Shown: positions 10,800 through 23,400 of the stretch, in pieces | How positions within the stretch are numbered: position 1 is the first letter of the stretch | How the letters are laid out: every line of letters starts with the position of its first letter | NCBI RefSeq assembly: GCF_026212465.1 | Contig: NC_080049.1 | Coordinates: forward strand, 1,805,460 to 1,869,459 | From: Amaranthus tricolor | Lineage: Eukaryota; Streptophyta; Magnoliopsida; Caryophyllales; Amaranthaceae | Direction of reading: 5' to 3' | Length of the DNA stretch: 64,000 nucleotides | Notes under the pieces: model-generated | What the model was told of the DNA's origin: nothing | Seen by the model: the letters and a program-made list of their open reading frames with translations, nothing else | The model's database searches: none | Program-made: the position numbers and the translations under genes

Positions 10800-12112
10800 T
10801 TAAAATAATCTAGAAAAATCTAGGATTTTAATTAAATATAAAAAATATTTAAACTAAAAAATTAAAAAATTAAAAGTATTTAAGATAATATAATAGAAGT
10901 TTCTAGAAAAAGTAATTAAAAAATAAAAATATTTAAGATATTTTTAGTAAACTTGTAACTAAACTCATCACTATAAATATCTATTGACGTAATCAATTTT
11001 GAGCAATGAATAAGAATAGTCATTTTACATATTCACTTATCTTTCTCTCCAAATAAATCAATTTACTATTTTACCATCTAAATTTTCCTACACAATGCTA
11101 TGTAGTTCTTTTTGAAAGCAACTTAGGATACTACTTTAATGTATCCTTAAATATGTATCTATTGTATTCAATTATAGCAAATAATTTCATATATTTTAAA
11201 AGTAAATTGAATTATATGTTAAGGTCATATGGTGTTTTTAATCAAAATGTATTATTTAGATTGAATTGAACTTAATTGTTTTTATCAAAATGTATTATAT
11301 TATATTGATTTTTCCTTATCAATGAAATTTATTCTTATTGATTTCATATTCTTTTTCTTATTCAAAATTACTAATTTTGATTGAATTAAAACTTTTTTTT
11401 AACTCAAAATAAAATTTTAACTTATAACAACTTATTTTTACGACATAAGCTGATTTTACTGATTTAAACTAAATTTTATCAAACTATAATTATTTTTATT
11501 AAATAATATGAATTTAAGATGAATCTAATAAGTTCTGATAAAAAAAATAAATATCAAGAATTAAGTTTGATTAAGCGGGAATGATGATCTCTTCAAAAAA
11601 AAACTGAGAATGATGATCAAAGAACGAAGTCATAATTGGGAGACGTTTGATAAATCTATTTTCATGTTTTATTCAGTGGTAATGAAAATTAATGAAAAAT
11701 AGATTTTGATCATATAATAAAAATGCTCCTTCCGCCTCTTTTATTTTGCTACGCAATACATAAAAACCTTCCACTTTTATTTTGTATTGTAGCAAAATTA
11801 AATGGATAAAAGAGTATATTTGTACTCTAAGAATCCTCCCCAAAGATTTTTTTGGCAAGATACATAAATGTTATTTTGCACTAACATATAATTCGAATCC
11901 CTCAAGTGATAATGAATGAAAATAATTTTGTAGAAGAAAATTTATTTTTATTAGAATAAGACAATCGTAATCATAAAGTCTGTTAAATAATTTAATATAT
12001 TCAAATATATTAAAATTTTATTTTTATTCTCATCAATTAATACAATAATTAATCACATTACTAGTAAGCTAGATAATATAGTACACTTACTCAAAACAAT
12101 TGTAGCTACATA
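10800..12112. other. AT-rich intergenic stretch, nothing recognised
   Basis: Short open frames only (for example 11673-11858 minus), none resembling a known protein. No terminal inverted repeats were found by eye. Confidence 0.5.
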
Positions 12113-12403
12113 TTTTCTCCGTCCCTTTCAATTTATTTCTAAAAGTAATAATTTTTCTTATAACATATTACATATATAACTTTTACGCGATTCAGTGTGT
12201 TATTTTGATCATTTATATATTGAAATATGCAAATTTAAAAATTATAACTAGTTAATATTATGAAAGTATGTGATTAGACGATTCAAACAAGATCTCACTT
12301 GACTATATTTCTTCTTACACATTAATTACAATAGATAAAATAAGCTTGAACGATTAATAGTATCAAAAACCGTAATGTAGCAAGTATTTCAGAACCGAGG
12401 AAG
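12113..12403. mobile_element. Stowaway/mariner-type MITE, diverged
   Basis: The left end TTTTCTCCGTCCC and the right end (inverse CTTCCTCGGTTC) resemble the CTCCCTCCGTTTC termini of plant Stowaway elements, and both are flanked by TA. The interior contains CAAACAAGATCTCACTTGAC, a block that recurs in other copies in this window (for example near 47765 and 54960). Confidence 0.55.
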
Positions 12404-12952
12404 TAGATATTTAATACTACAAGTCTACTAAAAAGCCAAGTCAACGATGACTTTAATAAATGGAGCATAAGCTATTAAGGCCTCAAGGTACAACTTTGTC
12501 TTTATAGACAAAGACTTTGACCTGTATCAGTCAACTGGACCCATGCCCCTCTGAAACCTTTGTTACGCTTACGCTTATGGAGAGATACTTTCTCCATCTT
12601 ATGAGAAAGCATTATATAATTTAAAAATTTGAGTGTTTTTTAAGTCATATGTTATTAATTCACAGAGACAACGGAAATATATAATTATTTAAGGAAATTA
12701 ATTGTGCGGGTATGAACTAAGCTAGTTGGAGAACGAAGAAAATTTTGACATTATCAATTTCCTTCATTTGGGAAGGAAACAGTCTAAAAACTAAGCTTTA
12801 GATTGTATATTTAAGATATGTTATATACTTTATTACATCTTTTCACACGAGAGTTGTTTCAATTACAAGAGTAGATGTAGTTACAACACATACCTTCTTC
12901 AAAACAAATGCTAAATATTCCATTAGAAAGGAATGATAGATGAGATTTGAAC
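12404..12952. other. Intergenic, no gene seen
   Basis: No coding or repeat structure could be supported in this stretch. Confidence 0.4.
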
Positions 12953-13818
12953 CACTACAAAAAAAACGGTGAAATTCCGACTAAATCACCGACTAATCGG
13001 AAACAATCGAAAATTTCTGTCTAACTTACCGACTAACTGTAGTCAGTCGGACACTCCGACAAAATTCCTACTAGCCCAAAATTGTTGGAAAATCCGACTG
13101 AAAAGATAATCAGAAATTTTTGACTGCCCAATGTAGTCGATATTTAGTCGGAATATTTGGAGGAGGAGGGTTGGTCGGTATTCAGTCGGTGGGTAGTCGG
13201 AATTTTATATTTACAATTTCCCAATCGCCGTCCTTTTCCACCCTTTTCCACCCTTTTCCCTCAATTACCCTCGAATTCTACAACCAAACATACCTCACTC
13301 TCTCAAAAATTTCTTCTCCCTACCCTAAAAAATTTGATTTCTTCTAAGAAAAATATCATATAAGTATTCAACAAAATATCAAGTTATGTTATTGCTATAA
13401 AAGTAATATTTACATTATTTATTATTTTAAATATGCTTTACGTTATATTTATTATGTAATGAAAAAAAATTTAATAAGCTTTTTGGTGCAGACATTTATT
13501 CGTAATAATTATAAGTACTTACTAGAAGAAGTAGTTTTTCTCTTAATTATATTCTCCTATGTACTATAAAAATGTGTTAGAAATGATGAAAATATGTTAC
13601 TCAAAGCTAATGAAATTCAACATCGTATTCTTTACTTATAGTAATACCTCCCTGCTAGTTGCAACAATCAAATTTTGCATAAAAATAAAAAAAAAAATTT
13701 AACTACTAAAATAACTAAAATTTTATTGTTGCAATTTATTAGCATAAGTAAAATTTACAATACTGGATTTCACTAGATTTAAGGAACATATATTCAACAA
13801 TTTCACTTTTTTATAGTG
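12953..13818. mobile_element. CACTA-type element fragment
   Basis: The left terminus CACTACAAAAAAAACGGTG is followed by many subterminal CCGACTAA/AGTCGGAA motifs in both orientations (12980-13210), typical of CACTA ends. The right terminus is tentative: at 13818 the inverse reads CACTATAAAAAAGTGAAATT, which matches the left end loosely. The flanking triplets (AAC and CAT) do not form a target duplication, so the right boundary may be wrong or the element rearranged. No transposase coding sequence is seen. Confidence 0.55.
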
Positions 13819-14015
13819 CATAGGAAAGTATTAATAAGAGAAAAACTACTATTTGTACTAGTAAGTACTTACGAAATTTAAGTTCATCACAATGAATTTG
13901 ACCAATTTTTTTTTGTCTTACGAAATTTACCTAATTTTTCTTTTTAGTTTATCCTATCAAATGGACTCATTTTTTAGTTTTAGTAATGACTCACACTCCT
14001 CCTTTAATGAGTTAT

Positions 14016-14317
14016 CACTACAACATTATATACTCCTTCTTTAATGGTATATATATAGTGGATTTAGGGACATTTATTAGCCTCTTTAGCAGCATAATAA
14101 AAAATCATACTAAAGCATTCCGCGATATAGGATTTAGTGACATTTCTCATTAATGTCGCTATAGGCTATAGCAAAAATTACATATGTCACTAAAGGCCAA
14201 ATAAAGTGTCATTAAATCACTTTATAGTGAAACTTAATACACTAAAAATATAAATCAATGACATTTTTTTAAATATCACTAAATCCTATGATGCGAAAAG
14301 TTAGTTTTATTGTAGTG
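14016..14317. mobile_element. Small CACTA-derived MITE
   Basis: A 302-bp element starts CACTACAAC and ends TTGTAGTG. Subterminal copies of GGATTTAGTGACATTT occur in both orientations. Flanking triplets TAT and TGT differ by one base, so the target duplication is imperfect. It has no coding capacity. Confidence 0.6.
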
Positions 14318-14365
14318 TGTCCACCTTGAACTATTATAACAATTACAAAAAGTTTACACAAATTG

Positions 14366-14500
14366 TTGTGAGAGACGGTCTCTCCGAGAGACGTATTAGA
14401 TATATTGGTTAAATATCCCAATTAATACAAAATTAAAGAGAAAATAAAAATGTGGGCTTTTTGTTTTGAGGTCGTCTCTTTGAGAGACAGTCTCTCACAA
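14366..14500. mobile_element. MITE with TTGTGAGAGAC termini, copy 1
   Basis: Both ends carry ~28-bp inverted repeats of the form TTGTGAGAGACNGTCTCTC followed by GAGACG. The interior matches, in reverse orientation, the copy near 43622-43765, including an ATTAGATATAT block. No target duplication is clear. Confidence 0.75.
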
Positions 14501-14854
14501 AAGTAGTTGTAAAATATACATACAACCTTTAATCCATAAATTAAGGCTAATAAAAAATTCCAATCAAACATAAAGTTCACAAATATTCAAATTGTGAAGA
14601 AAAAACATATTAATGACTTTGGTCTAAACCTTAGTAAAAAATAAAATAACAAATAAATTATTTGTATAATTACTATTATTTAAAAATATTATTTGTATCA
14701 TTTGTTTGAAACAAACGATACAAATAATCTTTGGTTTTCAAAAGGTACGAATAATGTGTTATTTGTAACCTCTTATTAATAACCCACAATATAAAATACA
14801 AATAGCCTTAAACCATAGATACAAATAGGACTTTTTCCACTAGTACTTTGTGTT

Positions 14855-15280
14855 CGAGAACAAACAAAAGAACTTGAAGGCAAGGCATGCTTCATCAAAT
14901 AAGGATCATCCTACTAAAGGTAATCTTGCAGAATTGATTTTGGTTTGATTTTTTCTTCCATATATTCTAATATGAATGTTGTGCGACATGATCACATGTT
15001 TTGGTGGATTGGTTCGAAGTTTCAAAATATGTTTGTAACAATAAACAAACGTTCACATCTTTACATAAAGTTGTGGATGGAGAAAGTCTTTACATTGGAT
15101 ATAATTCTTCAATTAAAATCTACGGCAAAGGACAAGTAAAACTTCTATTTACATCGAGAAATCATTTAATCCTAAAATATGTGTATTTTGCACCCGGTAT
15201 TAGTAGAAATTTTGTTTCTAACCCCATATTGAATTGTGTAGGATATAACTTGGTGTTTGAAGCCGATAGACTTCTCTGAC
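14855..15280 (+). pseudogene. Ty1-copia gag-pol fragment (protease/pre-integrase region), decayed
   Basis: Translation gives CNNKQTF, DGESLYIG, SIKIYGKGQVKL, YVYFAPGISRNFVS and NLVFEAD in order. This is the spacing of the copia region that runs from the protease (where DSGA should precede CNNK) to the GAG-pre-integrase domain. The DSGA catalytic motif is gone, and the frame shifts and stops on both sides. No LTR or RT accompanies it, so it is an orphan fragment. Confidence 0.8.
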
Positions 15281-15479
15281 TGAAACCTGATGAGATGGAA
15301 TTAGTATGCTTCATTATTTGATATATAGTGGCTATATCTCATATTTATTAAACTTTAACTCTATTTTTAATTTTTAATAAATAAAAATAAAATAAATAAA
15401 TAATTAATACCAAAACTAAATAAGGTCCTAATTTAATTTTCCCAATAACAGAGTATTCGAGTCGTAAATCGTAATTTCA

Positions 15480-15566
15480 TTATTTTTTAGTTGCTACTGT
15501 CACCTCTCTTTTCTCTCCTCTCCTCAACTTTCTTCGTGCACAGAATTCTCGAGGCGTTTTCTCGAG
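15480..15566 (+). other. Candidate 5' leader exon of the EDM2-like gene
   Basis: A CT-rich leader-like stretch (CTCTCTTTTCTCTCCTCTCC) ends at TCTCGAG followed by a good donor GTTAGT. EDM2-type genes can have an upstream non-coding exon; a plausible acceptor (TTTTTTGAATTAG) sits at ~17352, 76 bp before the start codon. A second leader-like segment with a donor (CAACACAG/GTATGG) ends at ~15875. Which one is used cannot be decided from sequence. Confidence 0.35.
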
Positions 15567-15979
15567 GTTAGTATATTTTATTATTCATTTAAGGAAAATT
15601 CGACATGGTAGCATCGAACTTTCATTAAACGCGAATAGTAAATTTTTGTAAGATTTTCCAAATAGTAACATCTAACATTTGCATTTATGTTTTTCGTAGC
15701 CTTAAACACGTAAAAACGTTTGTTTGACCGTTAAAATAGATGTCAAAGCATGTCACCCATCTAATTTCGAATTCCACTCCTGCGACACCGTCTTTCACCA
15801 TCTCCTTCCTGAAGCTGCGAACTGTCCTTCACCATCTCCCTCCTTCTTCGAATTCTACAAGCAATATCCAACACAGGTATGGCTTCTTGAATAGTTCCCT
15901 TTTTATTCGAAATCTAGCGAAATTAGGGCTTTTTTTGTGTTTAGCTGCGAACTACTACTAGCGAATTTCCCTCTTGAAT

Positions 15980-16345
15980 CCGAAAAACTAGGGTTTCAAA
16001 AATAAATTAGGGCTTTTTTTTGTGTTTCTTCCCTAAATTGATAGGTTGATTGGAATTGTCGATTTGTTGATTGGATTCCGTCATGTTTGATTTGTTGATT
16101 GGAATTAGGGTTTATTTTATTTTTTATTTTTTTTTGTGTTTCTTCCCAAAATTGTCAATGAACTTGAAGGTTGAATTCAATAATAAATTAGGGCTTTTTG
16201 TTTTGTGTTTCTTCCCAAATTAATAGGTTTATTGGAATTGTTGATTTGTTGATTGGAATTAGGGCCTTTTTTTTGTTTCTTCCCAAAATTGTCAACGAAC
16301 TTGAAGGTTGAATTCAATAATAAATTAGGGCCTTTTGTTTTGTTT
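15980..16345. repeat. Imperfect tandem repeats
   Basis: Three to four imperfect copies of a unit containing AATAAATTAGGGCTTTTTG, TGTTTCTTCCCAAAATTG and GATTTGTTGATTGGAATT. The last two units (about 16155-16225 and 16285-16345) are nearly identical, including AACTTGAAGGTTGAATTCAA. It lies upstream of the EDM2-like coding region and may fall within its 5' intron. Confidence 0.75.
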
Positions 16346-16386
16346 TTCTTCCCTATTTTCTTACAGTTCTTTTCAGAAAATGCAGA

Positions 16387-17060
16387 ATGCCTGAACATGT
16401 AGTCTTACGTTTTAAATGGTTGTGTGTTGAAGTAGACTTGGATGTAGATGGTAAGGATTAAGTAACTTTGCTGGATTTGGTAATGGATTGGGAAGATGAG
16501 TGCATTAAAATTAACAAGCTTATACCTGAAAATCCCTCATTTGGTATGTTTGGAAGATGAATCATGTTAAACTGAATTGTGATCAAGACCTAATGACCAT
16601 GTTTGAGAGATTCAATGACAAAGAATTGATTTTTATTTGGGTTGGTGCACTTGAAGAGGAAAGTAGTCTCATGAAATCGGTTAGGAGTCTTAGGGATTTG
16701 CAAGCGTCACAGAACCCTGTACCACTTAAAACCATTCTTGCAAGAGAGAAATTGCCAATTAGGAGAAGGGATTTGCAAGAGTTTGATATCATGTTCCCCG
16801 TGAGTGAATATAATGAGGTTCAACATGACATTGCTGTGTTGAGTGTTACGCAGTATAAGTGGCATGACATAGAAGTGAAGTCACCATTGAAAACTGTTGA
16901 AAACACCCCATTAATGATTCATCATTACAAACAAGTGAAACCCCTAGCCAAATACCTTTGACTATTTCTTCTAAGTCCTCTAAAGCTTCCACTAAAAAAT
17001 TCCAACGACCACTGCAATTAGGAAGGGCATTATGGTGAAAGCACAGTCACAGTCTTCACA
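16387..17060 (+). pseudogene. Unrecognised coding remnant, possibly MULE transposase N-terminus
   Basis: The first part reads MPEHVVLRFKW, then VDLDVDGKD, then a stop; a 134-codon frame from 16557 continues with DQDLMTMFERFNDKELIFIWVG. This order (beta-rich start, acidic middle, FIWVG-like end) recalls the PB1-like N-terminal region that precedes the MuDR domain in some plant Mutator-like transposases, but I cannot confirm it. The open part ends at 16961, and a Ser/Gln-rich stretch (QSQSSQPSQPSE) follows in another frame. At least one stop and one frameshift break it. No catalytic DDE region is present. Confidence 0.35.
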
Positions 17061-17427
17061 GCCTTCTCAACCTTCTGAGGTTGTTTTACTTTGTAAATAT
17101 CTTTTTTCATTCATCTATAGCGTGGGAAAGATTTTTATTTTTCTTACCCTACTTTCTCAATAATAATTCAATAGTTGTATGCTTAATTTGTTGATTTTTT
17201 AGAGTATCGGGTTATCGGGAGATAATTAATTTGTTGATTAGGGTTTTTAATTACCATATTTGGGTGTAGCAATCTAATTTTTTTTACCTTGTTATCAGGG
17301 CTTTGTATAATTTGATAAATTTTTTTAAAAAAATTTATAATTTTTTTGAATTAGGGTACATTTTTCTTGATTCCGTGTTTTTTGCATGTCATCTTGGTCA
17401 AATAGATATTGTTTATTGAAGAAGAAA

Positions 17428-20400
17428 ATGGCGAATTCTGATGATGAGATAGAGGATTTGCCGGAGTGGGTGACAAACTATTACTTTGAAGATGATACCG
17501 AAGGGCCAATTTCATTTTCTGTTCTGCCTTTTTGTTGGAACACAGCTGAGACGACGATAAACACCCAAAAGAAAATATACGTTCGTGGTAATGCAAATGA
17601 TGGGCTGGAAAAAATCTTTAAGCCTGTGAAAGCTTGGAGGTTTGATATTTCGGGAGCAAAACCCGAGATTTCTGTTCTTTGTAAGGACAATAATTGGATT
17701 AAACTTCAAAAGCCAAGGACAAGTTTTGAGGAATATGTTAGGACGGTTTTAGTAACTGTGAATTTTCTTCACTTAGCGAAAAAAACCCCAGAAATGCCTT
17801 GGAAGCGTATTTGGAAGAAGTTGTCGAACATTTTTAGGTATCTAAGGGTGAATTTGACACTCCTCAATTTTGTGTGTTTGGATATATTTTTTCATAGTTT
17901 TGTTTGATTTGTAGCTTGTACGATGTCATCCCTTCTGTGAGGGATCTGTTACATCACAAGGAGTTGATTGAGCAAGTTATGAAACAGGATGAGTCATTAA
18001 AAGAATCTAAGGTATGCTGGTTGTGTAAAATTAGACTTTTCTCGTGGTTATTCTTATGATGCAGTGGCAATATTCAGTTGCTTTCGAGCTCAATAACTTC
18101 TATATCTATTTTCGGTAGGGCTAATGATTTAGAGTTCTTTGATTTAAGAGATAATGGATTATAGTAAATGGTGTATGAATCATTTGCACTTAATTAAAAA
18201 AACTTTCTTTGATATTACAAGGGTAAGGTTTGTACGTCAAATTCCGCCTAGGTGGGAACATGTTGTATTTGACAAATGTTAAAAGGGGAGAGGGGTTGGT
18301 GTGGGTTCATATCTTGGCAAGAGCAGGGGAGTGTTGAGAGGGAGACTTTTTCCTGTTTGAGAATGGGAGGAGAGGAATGGCAACACTCAAAAGAAAATTT
18401 AAATGCTAACTGGTTGGTGATCACCATGTACTATTTTAGGGAGATACCATAGAAATGTATGGTAGACTTGGACGGTTGAGATTATCTGGTAAAAAGATCC
18501 TTTTTATTTTTTACTTCATGATCTTTGTTTAAAATTGTACATCATGTTTTCTTTCTTTTGTCTAATAACAAAGACATGGCTATGGGCAGCATTTAGTGAC
18601 ATTATTGCAAAGATACCCACAAAAGATGCAGAAAGCTGATGAGGTTTGTTACCACACTTGTAATTCTTTATTTCTTGCTTGCACTGATAGCTGATTATGG
18701 TAATATGTGTCCATTGTTGGTTACACAGGATGTTTTAAATAAAGGGAAAAGTGATTTTGTGGTTGATGATGACAATTATTCGTTTGATGATCTCGAAGAT
18801 GATGCTAGTGATGACGATGATGGTTCTGGTGGTGAGCGAGGTGGTTCAGCTGACGAAGAAGATGGTGAAGAAGAGTCTTTCGATTCAGTTTGTTCCATTT
18901 GTGATGAAGGGGGTCCCTTATTGTGGTATGCTAATATATATAATTATTAAATGTTGGACTGTTGGAGTGCGATATGTACACATAGACTGCCAGTTTGTCT
19001 TTATGTGTGAGGATTTGCAGCTTTCTGTTCTGTCTTTCTACAATTGGCATTGAATTTTCTTATATCTTGTCATGCTCCTTGCATTGTGATTTGACCATTT
19101 GACCGTGGACCTAGTACCTAGTCACAGACATGAAATGTCACTTGGATCTGGGTTTTGGAATAAAAGGAACAAACCTATTAATAGAATCAAACGGGTTGAA
19201 ATTTTGATGATATTAGAAGAGAAAGAAGTAGGCATAAAATGATTTTGATAACAAGAGTGAAGAATGAGATGAAAAATTGAAATTTGCTAATGCATGACTA
19301 ATTTTTGAATAAATGGTGGAGAATATTTTTTCAACAAAAAAGGAGAATATATGTAGATGATCATTTGGAATTGATTTTTTTATTTGTTAGTTGTGAATTG
19401 GTATTAGATATTATTGTTAATATTAAGTCGGGTTGAATAGTCTTTTGTAAGAGGTTCTTGGGATCATGGCTTTAACATTGTTGGAGAAAATTCATGAATA
19501 TTTTACGTAAGTTGTCATCATCATCATACCCAATGTACCCGCTTAGATACTATGATCAGGGTTTGGAAAGGGATGAAAGACGACAAACCATACCATAAAG
19601 GAAGATGTAGCAAAAGAGTCTCTCGACTCGAAAAAGACCTGCAAAGGAAAGCAAACAAAAAATGACGAGACAATGAAAGATAAAAATCAAGGCTAATAAT
19701 ATGACCAAAGTAATATAAAAGCTATCATAAAGGGCAGAAAAATAAACTAGGAATATGTGACATAAGTGTAGGCGTAGTGACTATTCAAGGTCTAGGACAC
19801 AAATACAACGTCTTGAATTAGTTTTATCCCTAATCAAGTCCTCAGAGAGGTGCAACTTGTTCATGTTATTCCTAATTTGCTCATCCCACATTTTATTAGG
19901 TCTACTGTGACTTATCTTTCCATCAACCTTGATGCTTTAGGCGTGTTAATGGGCTTTCTTTACATATATCAAAACCATCAACTCGCCTTTCGCAAAACTT
20001 GGTTTTTAATTTTATTCATCTTGTTGTGTCTACACATCCAACTTAACATTCGTATCTCTGCTATATTTATTTTATGCTCATATATCTTCTTAACTGTCCA
20101 ACACTCTATCCCATAAAATTTACGTTTTAATCTAGTCAAGAAAATCTTATCACATAGCATCCTAGTGGTTGCTCTTCATTTAAGCCATCCAACTTGAATT
20201 TGATGTATTACATCTTCATCAATCTCTCCATTACTCAGGATTACTGATCTTAAAATTTTAAACTTGTATTACTTGCAACATCTTCTCTAACGGTCACTTG
20301 CACTGTAAGTATTTGTTTTGAGTGACTTATTCTTGGCTTCTGCACTAGTCTCGACTATGAGCAAAATATTGTTAGTGAATAGCATGCACCAAGGAACACT

Positions 20401-23400
20401 TCCAAAAATTTATTTGGATAACTCATCAAGTATTATAGAAAATAAGAAAGGGCTAAGGGCCAATTCTTGGTGCAAATCGCACTTCTACCGATGATTGAAT
20501 GCTAGTCGTGTCTTCGTCATACATATCTTGTATTACTTAAATATACTTCAACGATATTCTTTTATCCTTGAGGCTATCCCATATAATGGTCCTTGGTACG
20601 CTATCATATGCATTTTCTAGATTAATGAACACTATATGCAAATCCTTCTTTCATTTCCTATATTTCTCTATCAACCTTATCATAACGTGAATAGTTTCAG
20701 CAGTGGATCGACTTTGCATGAACCCAAATTGATTTTCTTTGATTGTTGTTTCTTGCCTGAGCCTTCTCTCTGTTACTCTCTTCCACTGTTTCATCGTGTG
20801 GCAAAGAAGTTTGATCTCTCTATATTTTCCACATGATTGATTGCCTTGATTTTGATATAGTAGAATAGATGTGCCGCCTCTCTATGCCTTTGGCATCCTA
20901 GTTTTCTTCAAAATAATGTTAAAAAAGTATGTTAACCACAAAACACCCTTTTCGCCTAAACAACAACACACCTCATTAGGAATATTATTTGGGTCGACTG
21001 CCCTAGCTTGGGCATCTTTCACATCTTTTTTTGTTATCTTATTGCGAGGACCATATTTTTAGCAATCTTGCAAATTTAGTTTGTGTTCTTATCTCTTTTG
21101 AGTCTCTTGCTCTATTAAACAATTGTAAATACTATTTTTACCACCTTATCTTAATGTTCTCAAGCCTTAATAAAACTCGTCCATCATCATTCTTTATGTA
21201 CTTAACTGCCTCTATGTTCCTCCTTTACAAACTGTACACCTCTTTCCTTCTTTTGTGTCTAACTTCTTATAAAAGTTTTCACACGCTGATCATTTTTCCT
21301 CAGCTACTGCCATCTTTGACGTACGTCTAGCTTCTTTATATCTATCTCTCTTAATTAGGAGATCCTCTTCATCTGTGCAAACCATGAGCTCCTTAAGTAT
21401 TTTATATTTATCTTTTATCTTATTTTGCACTAACGCATTCCACCACCATGATTTCTTGTACTCCTTTTATCTTACCTGTCGAAACCACCCCAGGAGTCTC
21501 TTTCGCAATATGGCTAATGTTTTCAGCCATGCTTTCCCACACTTGATTAGCATATTCCACACTTTGGAAAACTTATCGAATTGATCTTATCTAGCTGAAT
21601 CCCTTTCAGGCTTCCCCATAGAATCTTTTTCTTATGCTTCTTTTTGTTAACCATTTTTCTTTTTCTTATCTCGAATATGAACCCTTATAATCTGTATTGA
21701 GATGCAGACTTCATTCTCGGTAGATTCTTACAATCTTGGGACGTGGCGTGTTCCCTTCCACGTACCAAAACATAATCGATTTGAGTAGTATGACCTCCAC
21801 TCTTTTACGTGATCAAGTGTTCTTCGCTCCTTCTAAAGAAGAAGTATGTGATCCCCAGGTCGTGTGCGGACGCAAATTTTAGTAATTGCCCTCCACTTCC
21901 GTTCCTCATGCCATAACCCAATCCTCCATGCACCAAATTATTATTGTCTACCTCTCTTCCTCTTCCTATATGTTCATTAAAATCCACTTCTAGAAAGACT
22001 TTTCATCATTCGGATCTCCTCAAGTTTAGCCTGGCAATCCCAAAACTCTCGCCTCTCTTGTTCTTCTAACCTAAGTTGTGGCCCATAGCACTTAAAAACG
22101 AATGCACCTCCTCTCCTACCACCATTCTAACCTACATAAACCTATCATTACACCTCTGCACTTATACCACATTGTTTTTAAATTTAGTTGATATTAGGAT
22201 CCTAACCCCATTGCATTTGCTGTCCATGCCCGAACACCATAGATTATACCCATTTATTTCCCTCGATGACTGTCCCTTTAACCTTGTCTCTTGAATACAC
22301 ACATCTATTCGGTATTTTCTAAGAACATCCATTAACTCTAAATATTTGGTACTTAATGTTCCAATATCTAGGTCCCCACACATCTTACACTAATGCCTAC
22401 GATTCCCTCGAGGACAGATTTACTTGCTTTAGTTCCTTCTGATATTTTTATTGAATTTTTGTGATTTTTCTTTCCTGGATGTAGTTGTGAAGGAAGTTGC
22501 ATGAGATCCTTTCATGCTACCTTAAGAGCGGGCAAACCTTCTCAGTGCTCTTCTCTTGGTTTTACTGAGAAAGAAGTGCAGGTGTTGCTACTTTTCTTCT
22601 TTCTCTTGCAGTCCAATGAACTAGGAGTTCTCTTTGTTTAACTTGTTATCTATGCTTCCTGTTCCACATTAAACTTCATTGTATTGTTATTTTGCAGGCT
22701 ATGCCTTACTTCAAGTGTGAAAATTGCCAGTTAAAGCAACATCAGTGCTTTGGCTGTGGGAGGTTAGACTCTTCCGATAAACAGGCTGGTGCTAAGGTAT
22801 AAATTTGATGAGATCATTTAGCTTTGAACAAGCACAAACAAAGCATGTTTCAGTAAGCTATAATTATTTTCTGTTGCGTCCTGTTCATGCAGATTTTTTC
22901 AGTGAGCTATAAAAGCATTTTTTTTTATGCTTCTTGCTCATCCTTTTCTGTATGTATGCTTAATGTTCCTCAAGTTCCTGGTCCCACGTATTGATGCATT
23001 GTTTGTTTTGTATTTTTTATGCTTTAAAAAGCTAATGCACATACTGTAAAAAGATCCTCTAGTGTTTAAGAATGTATAGAAGAGAAAGGTTGCACACTAT
23101 CAATTTTCTTGTGCCAATGGAGCCACTATCCAACACCCATGGATGTGGATTTCTCTAACTTGAAAATTTTGGTTTTGTTGAATTTGGCTCATTAGGTTTG
23201 CTTTTACTTTATTTGAAAAAAAAATTCAAGAATCTACCTTTTGAAGCAAATGTTTTTCTGTAAACTTCCTTTGATATGTTTTTCACAAAAGTACCCTTTA
23301 TAGAAAATTTCTTTTAGAAGTTAGAACTTTGGTCAGATGTATTGAGCACCCTAGAATTTAGATGATGTTTTCGTTATAAATACAACTTTGTAATTTTACA

